Below are positions 36,667 to 46,455 of a stretch of DNA of 64,000 nt, one piece after another. The position numbers and the translations under genes were made by a program. The first letter of the stretch is position 1, and every line of letters begins with the position of its first letter. The DNA comes from Arachis hypogaea (Eukaryota; Streptophyta; Magnoliopsida; Fabales; Fabaceae): the NCBI RefSeq assembly GCF_003086295.3, contig NC_092054.1, positions 39,005,294-39,069,293 on the forward strand, read 5' to 3'. The notes beneath the pieces are model-generated. The model ran no database searches and was not told where the DNA came from. It was given only the letters and a program-made list of their open reading frames with translations.

Positions 36667-36868
36667 CAATGGTTATGGAGAAAAACAAAAAAGCTATGCT
36701 TTTTACCACACCAAACTTAGAATGTTGCTCGCCCTCGAGCAAAAGAAGAAGGAATAGAAGAAGAAGAAGATATGGAGGAGATGGAGGGATGTGTGTATGG
36801 ATGTGAGTGGTGGATGAAAAACAGAAGGGATGGTCATGAATGGAGAGATAGAGGGTGAGGTGGGTGGG

Positions 36869-36951
36869 GATCCTGTGGGATTCACAGATCCTGAGATGAT
36901 CCTGTGGGTCCACAGATCCTGAGATGATCCTGTGGGGTCCACAGATCTTGA
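36869..36951. repeat. Tandem repeat, about 30-bp unit, three copies
   Basis: Three near-identical units of the form GATCCTGTGGGTCCACAGAT followed by CCTGAGAT, in the internal region of element D. Confidence 0.85.
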
Positions 36952-37013
36952 GGTGTCAAGGTATTTACATCCTTGCACCACTTTAGGCATGCAAAATGCC
37001 CTTGCACACAACT

Positions 37014-37125
37014 TTGGGCGTTCAACGCCCCTTTGCTGCCATTTCTGGCGTTGAACGCCAGAACCATGCTTGTTCTGGGCGTTCAGCGACAGGATGCTCC
37101 CATTCTGGGCGTTCAGCGCCAGACA
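37014..37125. repeat. Cluster of GGCGTTGAACGCC palindromes in element D
   Basis: Four copies at about 25-35 base spacing. The full form CTGGCGTTGAACGCCAG is at 37045-37061; the others are GGGCGTTCAACGCCC or GGGCGTTCAGCGCCAG variants. Same placement, between the protease and the small ORF, as the cluster at 28318-28556 in element C. Confidence 0.85.
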
Positions 37126-37334
37126 GATGCTCCTCCAAGGTGTGATTTTTCTTCTGCTATTTTTGATTCCGTTTTTGATTTTTTTTTTTTTTTTGTTTAT
37201 TTTGTGACTCCACATGATCATGAACCTAAGAAAACATGAAAAACAATAAAAATAAGAATTAGATAAACATTGGGTTGCCTCCCAACAAGCGCTTCTTTAA
37301 TGTCAATAGCTTGACAGTGGGCTCTCATGGAGCC

Positions 37335-39662
37335 TCAAAGATGTGCAGAGCTTTGTTGAGACTCTCCAACACCAAACTTAGAGTTTGGATATGGGAGTTC
37401 AACACCAAACTTAGAGTTTGGTTGTGGCCTCCCAACACCAAACTTAGAGTTTGACTGTGGGGGCTCTGGTTGACTCTGCTTTGAGAGAAGCTTTTTCTGC
37501 TTCCTCTCCATGGTTGCAGAGGGAGATCCTTGAGTTTTAAACACAAGGGAGTCCTCATTCCATTGGAGGACTACTTCACCTCTGTCAACATCAATCACAG
37601 CTCTTGCTGTGGCCAGGAAAGGTCTTCCTAGGATGATGGATTCATCCTCTTCCTTTCCAGTATCCAAGACTATGAAATCAGCAGGGATGTAAAGGCCTTC
37701 AACCTTTACTAACACGTCCTCTACTTGTCCATAAGCCTGTTTTCTTGAGCTGTCTGCCATCTCTAATGAGATTTTAGCAGCTTGCACCCCATAGATTCCC
37801 AGTTTCTCTATTACAGAGAGGGGCATGAGGTTTATTCCTGAACCAAGGTCACACAGAGCCTTAAAGATCATGGTGCCTATGGTACAGGGTATTATGAACT
37901 TTCCAGGATCCTGTCTCTTCTGAGGCAATGTCAGTTGATCCAGATCACTTAGTTCATTGATGAACAAGGGAGGTTCAACTTCCCAAGTATCAATGCCAAA
38001 TAATTTGGCATTTAGCTTCATGATTGCACCAAGAAACTTGGCAGTTTGCTCTTCAGTAACATCCTCATTCTCTTCAGAAGAGGAATACTCATCAGAGCTC
38101 ATGAAGGGCATAAGGAGGTTCAATGGGATCTCTATGGTCTCTAGATGGACCCCAGAGTCCTTTGGTTCCTCAGAGGGAAGCTCCTTATTGACCACTGGAC
38201 GTCCCAGGAGGTCTTCCTCCTTGGGATTTGCGTCCTCTCCTTCCTTTGCAGGTTCGGCCATGGCGCTTATGTCAATGGCCTTGCACTCTCCTTTTGGGTT
38301 CTCTTCTGTATTGCTTGGGAGAGTACTAGGAGGGATATCAGTGATCCTTTTACTCAGCTGGCCCACTTGTGCTTCCAGATTTCTAATGGAAGACCTTGTT
38401 TCATTCATGAAACTTACAGTGGCCTTAGATAGATCAGAGACTAGATTTGCTAAATTAGAAGCATTTTGTTCAGAGTTCTCTGTCTGTTGCTGAGTTGATG
38501 ATGGAAAAGGCTTGCTGTTGCTAAACCTGTTTCTTCCACCATTATTAAAGCCTTGTTGGGGCTTTTGATCCTTCCATGAGAAATTTGGATGATTTCTCCA
38601 TGTTGAGTTATAGGTGTTTCCATAAGGTTCACCTAAGTAATTTACCTCTGCTATTGCAGGGTTCTCAGGATCATAAGCTTCTTCTTTAGGAGAAGCCTCT
38701 TGAGTACTGTTGGATGCAGCTTGCATTCCATGCAGACTCTGAGAGATCATATTGACTTGCTGAGTCAATATTTTATTCTGAGCCAATATGGCATTCAGAG
38801 TATCAACTTCAAGAACTCCCTTCTTCATAGGCGTCCCATTACTCACAGGATTCCTTTCAGAAGTGTACATGAACTGGTTATTTGCAACCATGTCAATGAG
38901 TTCTTGAGCTTCTGCAGGCGTTTTCTTTAGGTGAATGGATCCACCTGCAGAAGTGTCCAGTGACATCTTTGATAGCTCAGATAAACCATCATAGAATATA
39001 TCCAGGATGGTCCATTCTGAAAGCATGTCAGAAGGACACTTTTTGGTCAACTGTCTGTATCTTTCCCAAGCTTCATAGAGGGATTCACCTTCTTTCTGTC
39101 TGAAGGTTTGAACATCAGCTCTAAGCTTGCTCAGCTTTTGAGGAGGAAAGTACTTGGCTAAGAAAGCCATGACCAGCTTATCCCAAGAGTTCAGGCTGTC
39201 TTTGGGTTGAGAATCCAACCATAATCTAGCTCTGTCTCTTACAGCAAAAGGGAAAAGCATGAGCCTGTAGACTTCAGGATCTACTCCATTAGTCTTAACA
39301 GTATCACATATCTGCAAGAATTCAGTTAAGAACTGAAAAGGATCTTCAGATGGAAGTCCATGAAACTTGCAGTTCTGCTGCATCAGAGAAACTAATTGAG
39401 GTTTCAGCTCAAAGTTGTTTGCTCCAATGGCAGGAATGGAGATGCTTCTTCCATGTAAATTGGAATTAGGTGCAGTAAAGTCACCAAGCATTCTCCTTGC
39501 ATTGTTGTTGGGTTCGGCTGCCATTTCCTTTACTTGTTCAAAATTTTTAATCAAGTTGTCTCTGGATTGTTGTAATTTAGCTTCTCTTAATTTTCTCTTC
39601 AAAGTCCTTTCAAGTTCTGGATCAGCTTCAACAAGAATGCCTTTTTCTCTGTCCCTGCTCAT
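37335..39662 (-). CDS. gag-protease polyprotein of element D
   Basis: Uninterrupted ORF of 775 codons. Residues about 1-110 form a charged N-terminus (EADPELERTLKRKLREAKLQ). Residues about 110-240 are a retrotransposon gag domain with FHGLPSEDPFQFLTEFLQIC, ARLWLDSQPKDSLNSWDKL and FFPPQKLSKLRADV. A Gln/Asn/Ser-rich middle and a coiled-coil-like ATVSFMNETRSSIRNLEAQV follow. A DLG-type aspartic protease at about 590-700 has ALCDLGSGINLMPLSVIEKL (Asp codon at 37848-37850) and IILGRPFLATARAVIDVD. The C-terminus has three repeats of PNSKFGV. There is no CCHC zinc knuckle. It ends after protease, whereas autonomous relatives continue into RT. ATG 39662 is the first in frame after the leader. An intact frame plus near-identical LTRs suggests recent movement, presumably in trans. 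Confidence 0.85.
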   Translation of the reverse strand: MSRDREKGILVEADPELERTLKRKLREAKLQQSRDNLIKNFEQVKEMAAEPNNNARRMLGDFTAPNSNLHGRSISIPAIGANNFELKPQLVSLMQQNCKFHGLPSEDPFQFLTEFLQICDTVKTNGVDPEVYRLMLFPFAVRDRARLWLDSQPKDSLNSWDKLVMAFLAKYFPPQKLSKLRADVQTFRQKEGESLYEAWERYRQLTKKCPSDMLSEWTILDIFYDGLSELSKMSLDTSAGGSIHLKKTPAEAQELIDMVANNQFMYTSERNPVSNGTPMKKGVLEVDTLNAILAQNKILTQQVNMISQSLHGMQAASNSTQEASPKEEAYDPENPAIAEVNYLGEPYGNTYNSTWRNHPNFSWKDQKPQQGFNNGGRNRFSNSKPFPSSTQQQTENSEQNASNLANLVSDLSKATVSFMNETRSSIRNLEAQVGQLSKRITDIPPSTLPSNTEENPKGECKAIDISAMAEPAKEGEDANPKEEDLLGRPVVNKELPSEEPKDSGVHLETIEIPLNLLMPFMSSDEYSSSEENEDVTEEQTAKFLGAIMKLNAKLFGIDTWEVEPPLFINELSDLDQLTLPQKRQDPGKFIIPCTIGTMIFKALCDLGSGINLMPLSVIEKLGIYGVQAAKISLEMADSSRKQAYGQVEDVLVKVEGLYIPADFIVLDTGKEEDESIILGRPFLATARAVIDVDRGEVVLQWNEDSLVFKTQGSPSATMERKQKKLLSKQSQPEPPQSNSKFGVGRPQPNSKFGVELPYPNSKFGVGESQQSSAHL
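37368..37455. repeat. Tandem repeat, about 33-bp unit, three copies, coding
   Basis: Three units each containing AACACCAAACTTAGAGTTTG (37368, 37401, 37434). They encode the repeated PNSKFGV motif at the C-terminus of the D polyprotein on the minus strand. Confidence 0.85.
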
Positions 39663-41358
39663 AAGAAAGAGAAGAGAACAAGAAAAGAAGAGGAATCCTC
39701 TATGTCACAGTAAAGAGGTTCCTTATTGTTAGTAGAAGAAAAGAAGAAGAAATTCGAACACAGATAGAAGAGGGGGTTCGAATTTGGTGATGATGTGAGG
39801 AAGAGATGTTAGTTAATGAATGAATAAAATAGAATAAGATGAGAGAGAAGGAGGGAATTTTCGAAAATTAATTTTGAAAAGGAGTTAGTGATTTTTGAAA
39901 ATAGTTTTTGAAAAATGTTAGTGATTTTCGAAAATTAAGATTTAAAAATTAAAATAATTAATAAATTAAAAAGAAATTTTGAAAAAGGGGGAAGATATTT
40001 TCGAAAATTAGAGAGAGAGAGTTAGTTAGGTAGTTTTGAAAAAGTTAAGAAACAAACAAAAAGTTAGTTAGTTAGTTGAAACAATTTTTGAAAATTAATT
40101 TTGAAAAGATAAGAAGTTAGGAAGTTAGAAAAGATATTTTGAAAATCAAATTTTTGAAAAAGATAAGATGAGAAGATATTTTTGAAAAGATATGATAGAA
40201 ATTAGTTTTGAAAAAGATTTGATTTTTAAAATCACAATTAATGACTTGATTCACAAGAAATCACAAGATATGATTCTAGAACTTAAAGTTTGAATCTTTC
40301 TTAACAAGTAAGTAACAAACATCAAATTTTTGAATCAAAACATTAATTGATTATGTTATTTTCGAAAATTATGATATAAAACAAGAAAAAGATTTTTGAA
40401 AATTAATTTTTTTGAATTTTTCGAAAATAACCAAGAATTTTGAAAAAGATTTGATTTTTGAAAAAGATTTTGAAAAAGATAAGATTTTCAAATTGAAAAT
40501 TTGATTTGACTCATGAGAAACAATTTGATTTTCAAAAATTTTTGAAAAAGTCAATCCAAATTTTCGAATTTGATGAGAGAAAAGAGGAAAGATATTTTTT
40601 GATTTATGAAATTTTTATGAAAAACATGAAAATTATGCAATGCATGAAATTTTTAGATCAAAACAATGAATGCATGCAATAATGCTATGAATGTCAAGAT
40701 GAACACCAAGAACATTATGAAGATCATGATGAACATCAAGAACACATTTTTGAAAAATTTTTAATGCAAAGAAAACATGCAAGACACCAAACTTAGAATT
40801 CTTTAATGCTTAGACACTAAGAATTCAAGAATGCATATGATAAACATGAAAAGACACAAAACAAAAAATCGTCAAGATCAAACAAGAAGACTTACCAAGA
40901 ACAACTTGAAGATCATGAAGAACACTATGAATGCATGATATTTTCGAAAAATGCAAGATGCATATGCAATTGACACCAAACTTATGATGTGACTCAAGAC
41001 TCAAACAAGAAACAGAAAAAATATTTTTGATTTTTATGATTTTCTAATTTTTTTGTATTTTCTTTTAATTTTTTCGAAAATATTTGGGAAAAAGGAAGCA
41101 ATGAATTCATAGTCCTCAATCAAAATCCTGGGAATTAGACATGGCTTAATAGCCAGCCAAGCTAAAACATGTTATATGAGACACTAGAATTCATTCTTAA
41201 AAATCCTGAAGAAAAATATATTTTTGAAAACATTTTTTTTTTCGAAAACAGATGAGAAATTTTTAGAATTATTTTTGAAAAATTTTTGAAAATAAAATAA
41301 AAAGAAAATTACCTAATCTGAGCAACAAGATGAACCGTCAGTTGTCCAAACTCAAACA
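39663..41358 (-). other. Leader of element D with repeated TTTTCGAAAA palindromes
   Basis: 1.7 kb between primer-binding site and gag ATG, AT-rich with no believable ORF. TTTTCGAAAA, a perfect 10-base palindrome, or close variants occurs repeatedly (for example near 39859, 39926, 39999, 40360, 40420, 40942, 41073 and 41242), mixed with TTTTTGAAAAAGAT. Two copies of GACACCAAACTTA lie at 40784 and 40973. Confidence 0.65.
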
Positions 41359-41377
41359 ATCCCCGGCAACGGCGCCA
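41359..41377 (-). other. Primer-binding site of element D (tRNA-Asp type)
   Basis: On the minus strand TGGCGCCGTTGCCGGGGAT, six bases inside the 5' LTR. Same type as element A. Confidence 0.85.
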
Positions 41378-41383
41378 AAAACT

Positions 41384-43144
41384 TGGTGCACGAAATTGTG
41401 ATCTCCAGGCTCGAACAAATCCTGGTAATGGCTTCAAAGCTTGGTGCTCTGATCTTAATTCATGATTGTCACAACTTCGATACAACTAACCAGCAAGTGC
41501 ACTGGGTCGTCCAAGTAATACCTTACGTGAGTAAGGGTCGAATCCCACGGAGATTGTTGGTATGAAGCAAGCTATGGTCACCTTGTAAATCTCAGTCAGG
41601 CAGATATAAAGTGATAATGGTGTTTTCGAATATTAATTAATAAAATAGGGATAGAGACACTTATGTAATTCATTGATAGGAATTTCAGATAAGCGAATGG
41701 AGATGCTTTCGTTCCTCTGAACCTCTGCTTTCCTGCTATCTTCATCCAGTCAGTCTTACTCCTTTCCATGGCTGGCTTTATGTGATACATCACCACTGTC
41801 AATGGCTACTTTCGGTCATCTCTCGGGAAAATGATCCAATGCCCTGTCACGGCACGGCTAATCGTCTGGAGGCATCACCCTTGTCAATGGCTTCATCTTA
41901 TCCTCTCAGTGAATAATATGCTCACGCACCCTGTCACGGCACGGCTATTCATCTGTCGGTTCTCGATCATGCTGGAATAGGATTTACTATCCTTTTGCGT
42001 CTGTCACTAACGCCCTGCAATCGCGAGTTAGGAGCTCGTCACAGTCATTCAATCATTGAATCCTACTCGGAATACCACAGACAAGGTTTAGACTTTCCGG
42101 ATTCTCTTGAATGCCGCCATCATTCTAGCTTACGCCACGAAGATTCTGGTTAGGAGATCTAAGAGATATTCATTCTAGCTTATTTCATGTAGAACAGAAG
42201 TGTTTGTCAGGCACGCGTTCATAAGGGAGAAGGATGATGAGCGTCACACATAATCATCACCTTCATCACGTTCTTGGGTGCAAATGGATATCTTAGAAGC
42301 GAAATAAGATGAATTGAATAGAAAACAGAAGTACTTTGCATTAATCTTTGAGGAACAGCAGAGCTCCACACCTTAATCTATGGAGTGTAGAAACTCTACC
42401 GTTGAAAATACATAAGTGAAGGTCCAGGCATGGCCGAGATGGCCAGCCCCCCTAAAGCGTGATCAATAGTCTCCTAAGATGAATAATGAATTAAAACTGA
42501 GACCAAAGATGGTCAAAAAGACTAGTAAAAGGTCCTATTTATAATAAACTAGTCACTAGGGTTTACATGAGTAAGTAATTGATGCATAAATCCACTTCCG
42601 GAGCCCACTTGGTGTGTGCTTGGGCTGGGCTTTAAGTGTTGCACGTGCAGAGGTCCTCCTTGGAGTTGAACGCCAGCTTTTGTGCCAGTTTGGGCGTTCA
42701 ACTCTGGTTTTGGCTCCTTTTCTGGCGCTGGACGCCAGATTTGGGCAGAAGGCTGGCGTTGAACGCCAGTTTACGTCATCTATTTTTGGCCAAAGTATGG
42801 ACTATTATATATTGCTGGAAAGCCCTGGATGTCTACTTTCCAACGCAATTGGAAGCGCGCCATTTCGAGTTCTGTAGCTCCAGAAAATCCACTTTGAGTG
42901 CAGGGAGGTCAGAATCCAACAGCATCAGCAGTCCTTTTTCAACCTCTGAATCTGATTTCTGCTCAAGTCCCTCAATTTCAGCCAGAAAATACCTGAAATC
43001 ATAGAAAAACACACAAAATCATAGTAAAGTCCAGAAATGTGAATTTAACATAAAAACTAATGAAAACATCCCTAAAAGTAACTAGATCATACTAAAAACA
43101 TACTAAAAACAATGTCAAAAAGCGTATAAATTATCCGCTCATCA
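41384..43144 (-). repeat. 5' LTR of element D
   Basis: 1761 bp, identical to 33464-35224 except for six substitutions (near 42282, 42785, 42814, 42963, 43018 and 43089). Contains the palindrome at 42753-42769. Confidence 0.95.
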
Positions 43145-43149
43145 ATAGC

Positions 43150-43262
43150 CAATAATCATATAAATTTATCGTAATTAGAATTAAGAATCACAAATCTAGT
43201 CCATTAAGCACAAAAGTAGAGAAAAATTACATGAAATCCCTAAAAAAAGAAATTGGACTTCA
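43150..43262 (-). repeat. LTR, family H, right copy (right part)
   Basis: Continues 32595-33463 after element D and ends AAGAAATTGGACTTCA, like the end of the left copy at 272. The full LTR would be about 980 bp. Confidence 0.5.
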
Positions 43263-45244
43263 TCATGTTAGTTGTTTGGATTATGAGTCCTTTACAGTTG
43301 CTGATGACTTGCCGAAGGTGGCTGAATTGTAACATGTATAAGGAACATATGCTAACAATTTCTCTAAGATAGGGTGTTGAATGTAGTTCTACACCTTGGA
43401 TGTTAAACTTAGATATTTTTGTGCTTTAGTTTTTTTATTTGTTATGGAAATTGCTTAATATCTTGATTTAGTTGATCCTCTAATTTAGATCTGTCAAGTC
43501 TAAGTTGAACCATGTGAGAAGTAATTTATGTTATTTGTACTGTCTTTTGCTCTTTGTTTATGGAAATAGTGATTTATGATATCCTTTATTTGATATATTT
43601 ATAATCTATCTCTTCTATAGGATTATTGGTTGTCATTCTTCTTTTTACTCTTTTGCATCCAGAAGTAGCATGCCGATGTAAAAGGAATTTATTTATGCAA
43701 ATTTATTGATGCTCTCTGAACTGCTATATGTAAAGTACTAGTAACATGTTGATCTTAGAACATGTGTTTTAGTTCATTAATGTTTCTTCTTTATTACTGT
43801 TGGTTTTTACTTCATATGTATAATAAGTATAATTGGCAGTTTAACCAATTGTATTTTCTTCCTTGCTTTTTTGTGATACTTTGCTAGTTCACCCGAATAT
43901 TTAAGCATTGAGCAGTTAATCCTTACTGTGAGCCTGTGATTATAAATGATATTGATTGCTAGTTCTAGCCGTAAGTGTTACTGTAAAGACTAAATGATGA
44001 TGGAAAGATATGCGAAAAAAAGTGGGAGAAGAAGCTGAAAAAAGAGAAGACATGAACAAGAAGAATATGAGAGTGAAAAGAGGTTAGAAAAGAATGCAGA
44101 GGAGAGCAAAGAAGATAAAGAAGAAAGTATGACCATTGGTCTATTGAATTCTTTTGCTTTCTTGATTTAATAGTTGTAGTATTATTATTTGCATGTAACT
44201 TTTGTTTTTTTGTTTAGTCAAGTGTTAACCACACGTTAAGTGAATATGTAACATTACTCTTCTTTATTAGTTATGTAGATATTATGAATGTTATTTGGTA
44301 TTTGTATGAAAAATATATCCATCTTTGATTATTTATATATTTTGTTGAATTAGAATTATATCTAAAAATCAAGTTTTAATAGTAATATATACAAAATTTA
44401 GTTAAAATTTATATTAAGGAGGCACTGATAACGACTAATTTAGCGACTGATTTTGAGATTTTGAAGTAAAATATTAGCGACTGAAAAATTAGGGACCAAT
44501 TTAGTGATCGAAGTGCTTAATTGGGGTTTACTATGTGCAAGATTAAATTAGGTTAACAAAGGAGATTAACTTAGATTAAATTATTCCAAAAAATAAGCAT
44601 GATTAAATTGGTCTACTTAAATTTTGCTTCAAATCATTCAGGATAATGAATATCATAAACCATTATTGATCCAAGCAAGCAAAGAAGATGAATTTCTCTG
44701 AAGTTTGAACAATAATTTAAAAAAAAAAAGAGAAAATAACCATTACCGAATGAGCAGTGAGCAGAGTATGAATCTCAATAAACTAAGCAAGAAGACAGAG
44801 AAAACAGGGATAAGAAAGAAATTTTAAAAAATCAAGAAAATATAGTATACCTTCGATCTAAGAAGTGAGCAGAGTATGAGGGAGAGGGAGCAAGAACGTT
44901 GGCGAATGAGCAGAGGCGTTGGAGAATACAACAGAGGGGATGGTGGAGGACAACCAGACGATGGTGGGACAACGGCGGTGAAAAGAGCGGCGGCGGTGAA
45001 TGCTAGGATTTGTCTCTTATTTTCATTGTTAGAGAAACGGAAGAGCAATGTCCTTAAGAGAGATGAGGAGATGATGGCTCATCAGCTCATGTGACTCTGT
45101 GATAAGGCTTCAATTCCTTTTTTTTAATCAATTTTCAACCCCAAAATGAGTTTAAGGTAGGTGACTGAAAAGCGGCCGAGTCTTGGTTCCATCTGACTAA
45201 CCAGTTTCCGACTAGTTCAGCGATTCCCAAGCGATTTTATCTAG
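43263..45244. other. AT-rich gene-flanking DNA, no clear gene
   Basis: Mostly AT-rich. At 43274-43327 a short open stretch reads like a protein tail (LDYESFTVADDLPKVAEL, then TAA), but nothing upstream supports it. Around 44430-44520, TTTAGCGACTGATTTT and related strings resemble subterminal repeats of a DNA transposon. Positions 44880-45030 are GC-rich with GGCGG triplets and look like a decayed 5' leader. No gene called. Confidence 0.5.
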
Positions 45245-45518
45245 GTTCTGAAAATCAAACTGGTCATCGAACTGTTCTATTTACTGGTTTATATGTTCAA
45301 CCAGTCCAACTATAGTTTAACCGAAAAAATTGTTTATAATAAAATAATTAAATTATAAATAAATATCCTAAAAAAAGTATAAATATCAAAATATTAACAA
45401 TCAATCTTTAATGTCCGAAGAAATAATTAAATCACAATAACAATTACACAACAACGACACCAATAATTAAATTACAATAACACAATAATAAGTACAAGAG
45501 CAACAAACTTTTTCAAAG

Positions 45519-45599
45519 ATTAACAGGGATTATCAAAATTTCAAATATTAACAAGGATTATCAAAATTTCAAATATTAACAAGGATTATCAAAATTTCA
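45519..45599. repeat. Tandem repeat, 28-bp unit, about three copies
   Basis: ATTAACAAGGATTATCAAAA followed by TTTCAAAT, at 45519-45546, 45547-45574 and 45575-45599 (the last slightly short). Confidence 0.95.
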
Positions 45600-46455
45600 G
45601 GCAGCATCACTAGTTCACTACTTTCTTTGATTGATCATGATTAAGGTTATTGTTGTTCTTGAAGCAACTTGGGTTATCTAAGAGTATGCTTTGAACTTGA
45701 TCCCTTCACCAGTTTCCACCATTAAATTTCTATTCTGAACTTGATCCCTTCACCAGCTTCACCAGCAGCTCTCAAAGGATCTCAATCAAAAATACCATTA
45801 CCAACACTACAACAGACTGAACAGTAGCCAGGAATCAAGAACAATCAGCAACAAAAATTAAAAAAGTAGCAGCAATTAATCACCTTAAACCAAAAATCAA
45901 TAAATATATCAATTAAAATATAAAAAACAGCATACTCACTTCCTCAGAAATTAAAACTTAAAAACCAGCATACTTTACTCGGATGCATGTCAATAAAAAA
46001 TAAAGAACACATAAAACAACAACACAACAACACACAAAACAGCAACACAGTAGAACCAGAGCTCATTCAATAAAAAAATTACAACACACAAAACAGCAAC
46101 ATAACAGAACGAGAGCTCATCACTAATCAAATAATCATTCAATAAAAAATTAAAACACAAAACATTCAAATAATCAGTAATAAAATAATCATTGAACATG
46201 GCATAAATAAAAAAACGTAGAAGAAGTTAGTAGTGAACTGAGAACTGACCTTCGAAGTCTAGGGTTTTTTCTTGCTTGAACTTCTGCTCTCTAAACTCGA
46301 AGGAAGAAAATTGAAATGGAGAAGGGTTTTCCTTCTTAGAAGTCTGAGTAGAAGGGTAGAACCGAGATGGAGACAGGGGCCAGGCGACGAATACGACTTA
46401 GAAGACGGTGGTGGGTTGGAAGAACCTGCGACTGAGCAAACAAAGAGCAGAAAGA

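Larger units (their letters stand above)
33464..43144 (-). mobile_element. Young non-autonomous LTR retrotransposon D (gag-protease only)
   Basis: Runs right to left: 5' LTR 43144-41384, primer-binding site 41377-41359, long leader, gag-protease ORF 39662-37335, a decayed small ORF, polypurine region at 35225, and 3' LTR 35224-33464. The TSD is ATAGC on both sides (33459-33463 and 43145-43149). The two 1761-bp LTRs differ at only six positions, which I compared line by line. No reverse transcriptase, RNase H or integrase sequence is present, so it must use proteins supplied elsewhere. Its LTR start TGATGAGCGGATAATTTATA and protease resemble element C. Confidence 0.9.

Noticed and set aside
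43274..43327. Possible terminal exon reading LDYESFTVADDLPKVAEL
   Set aside because: No upstream exon or splice context was found, and the left side is LTR H; too short to support.
44824..45094. Short frames in a GGCGG-rich patch
   Set aside because: They look like a decayed leader of a repeat; a similar patch occurs at 46270-46440 and 47950-48230 in relic J. No protein family.
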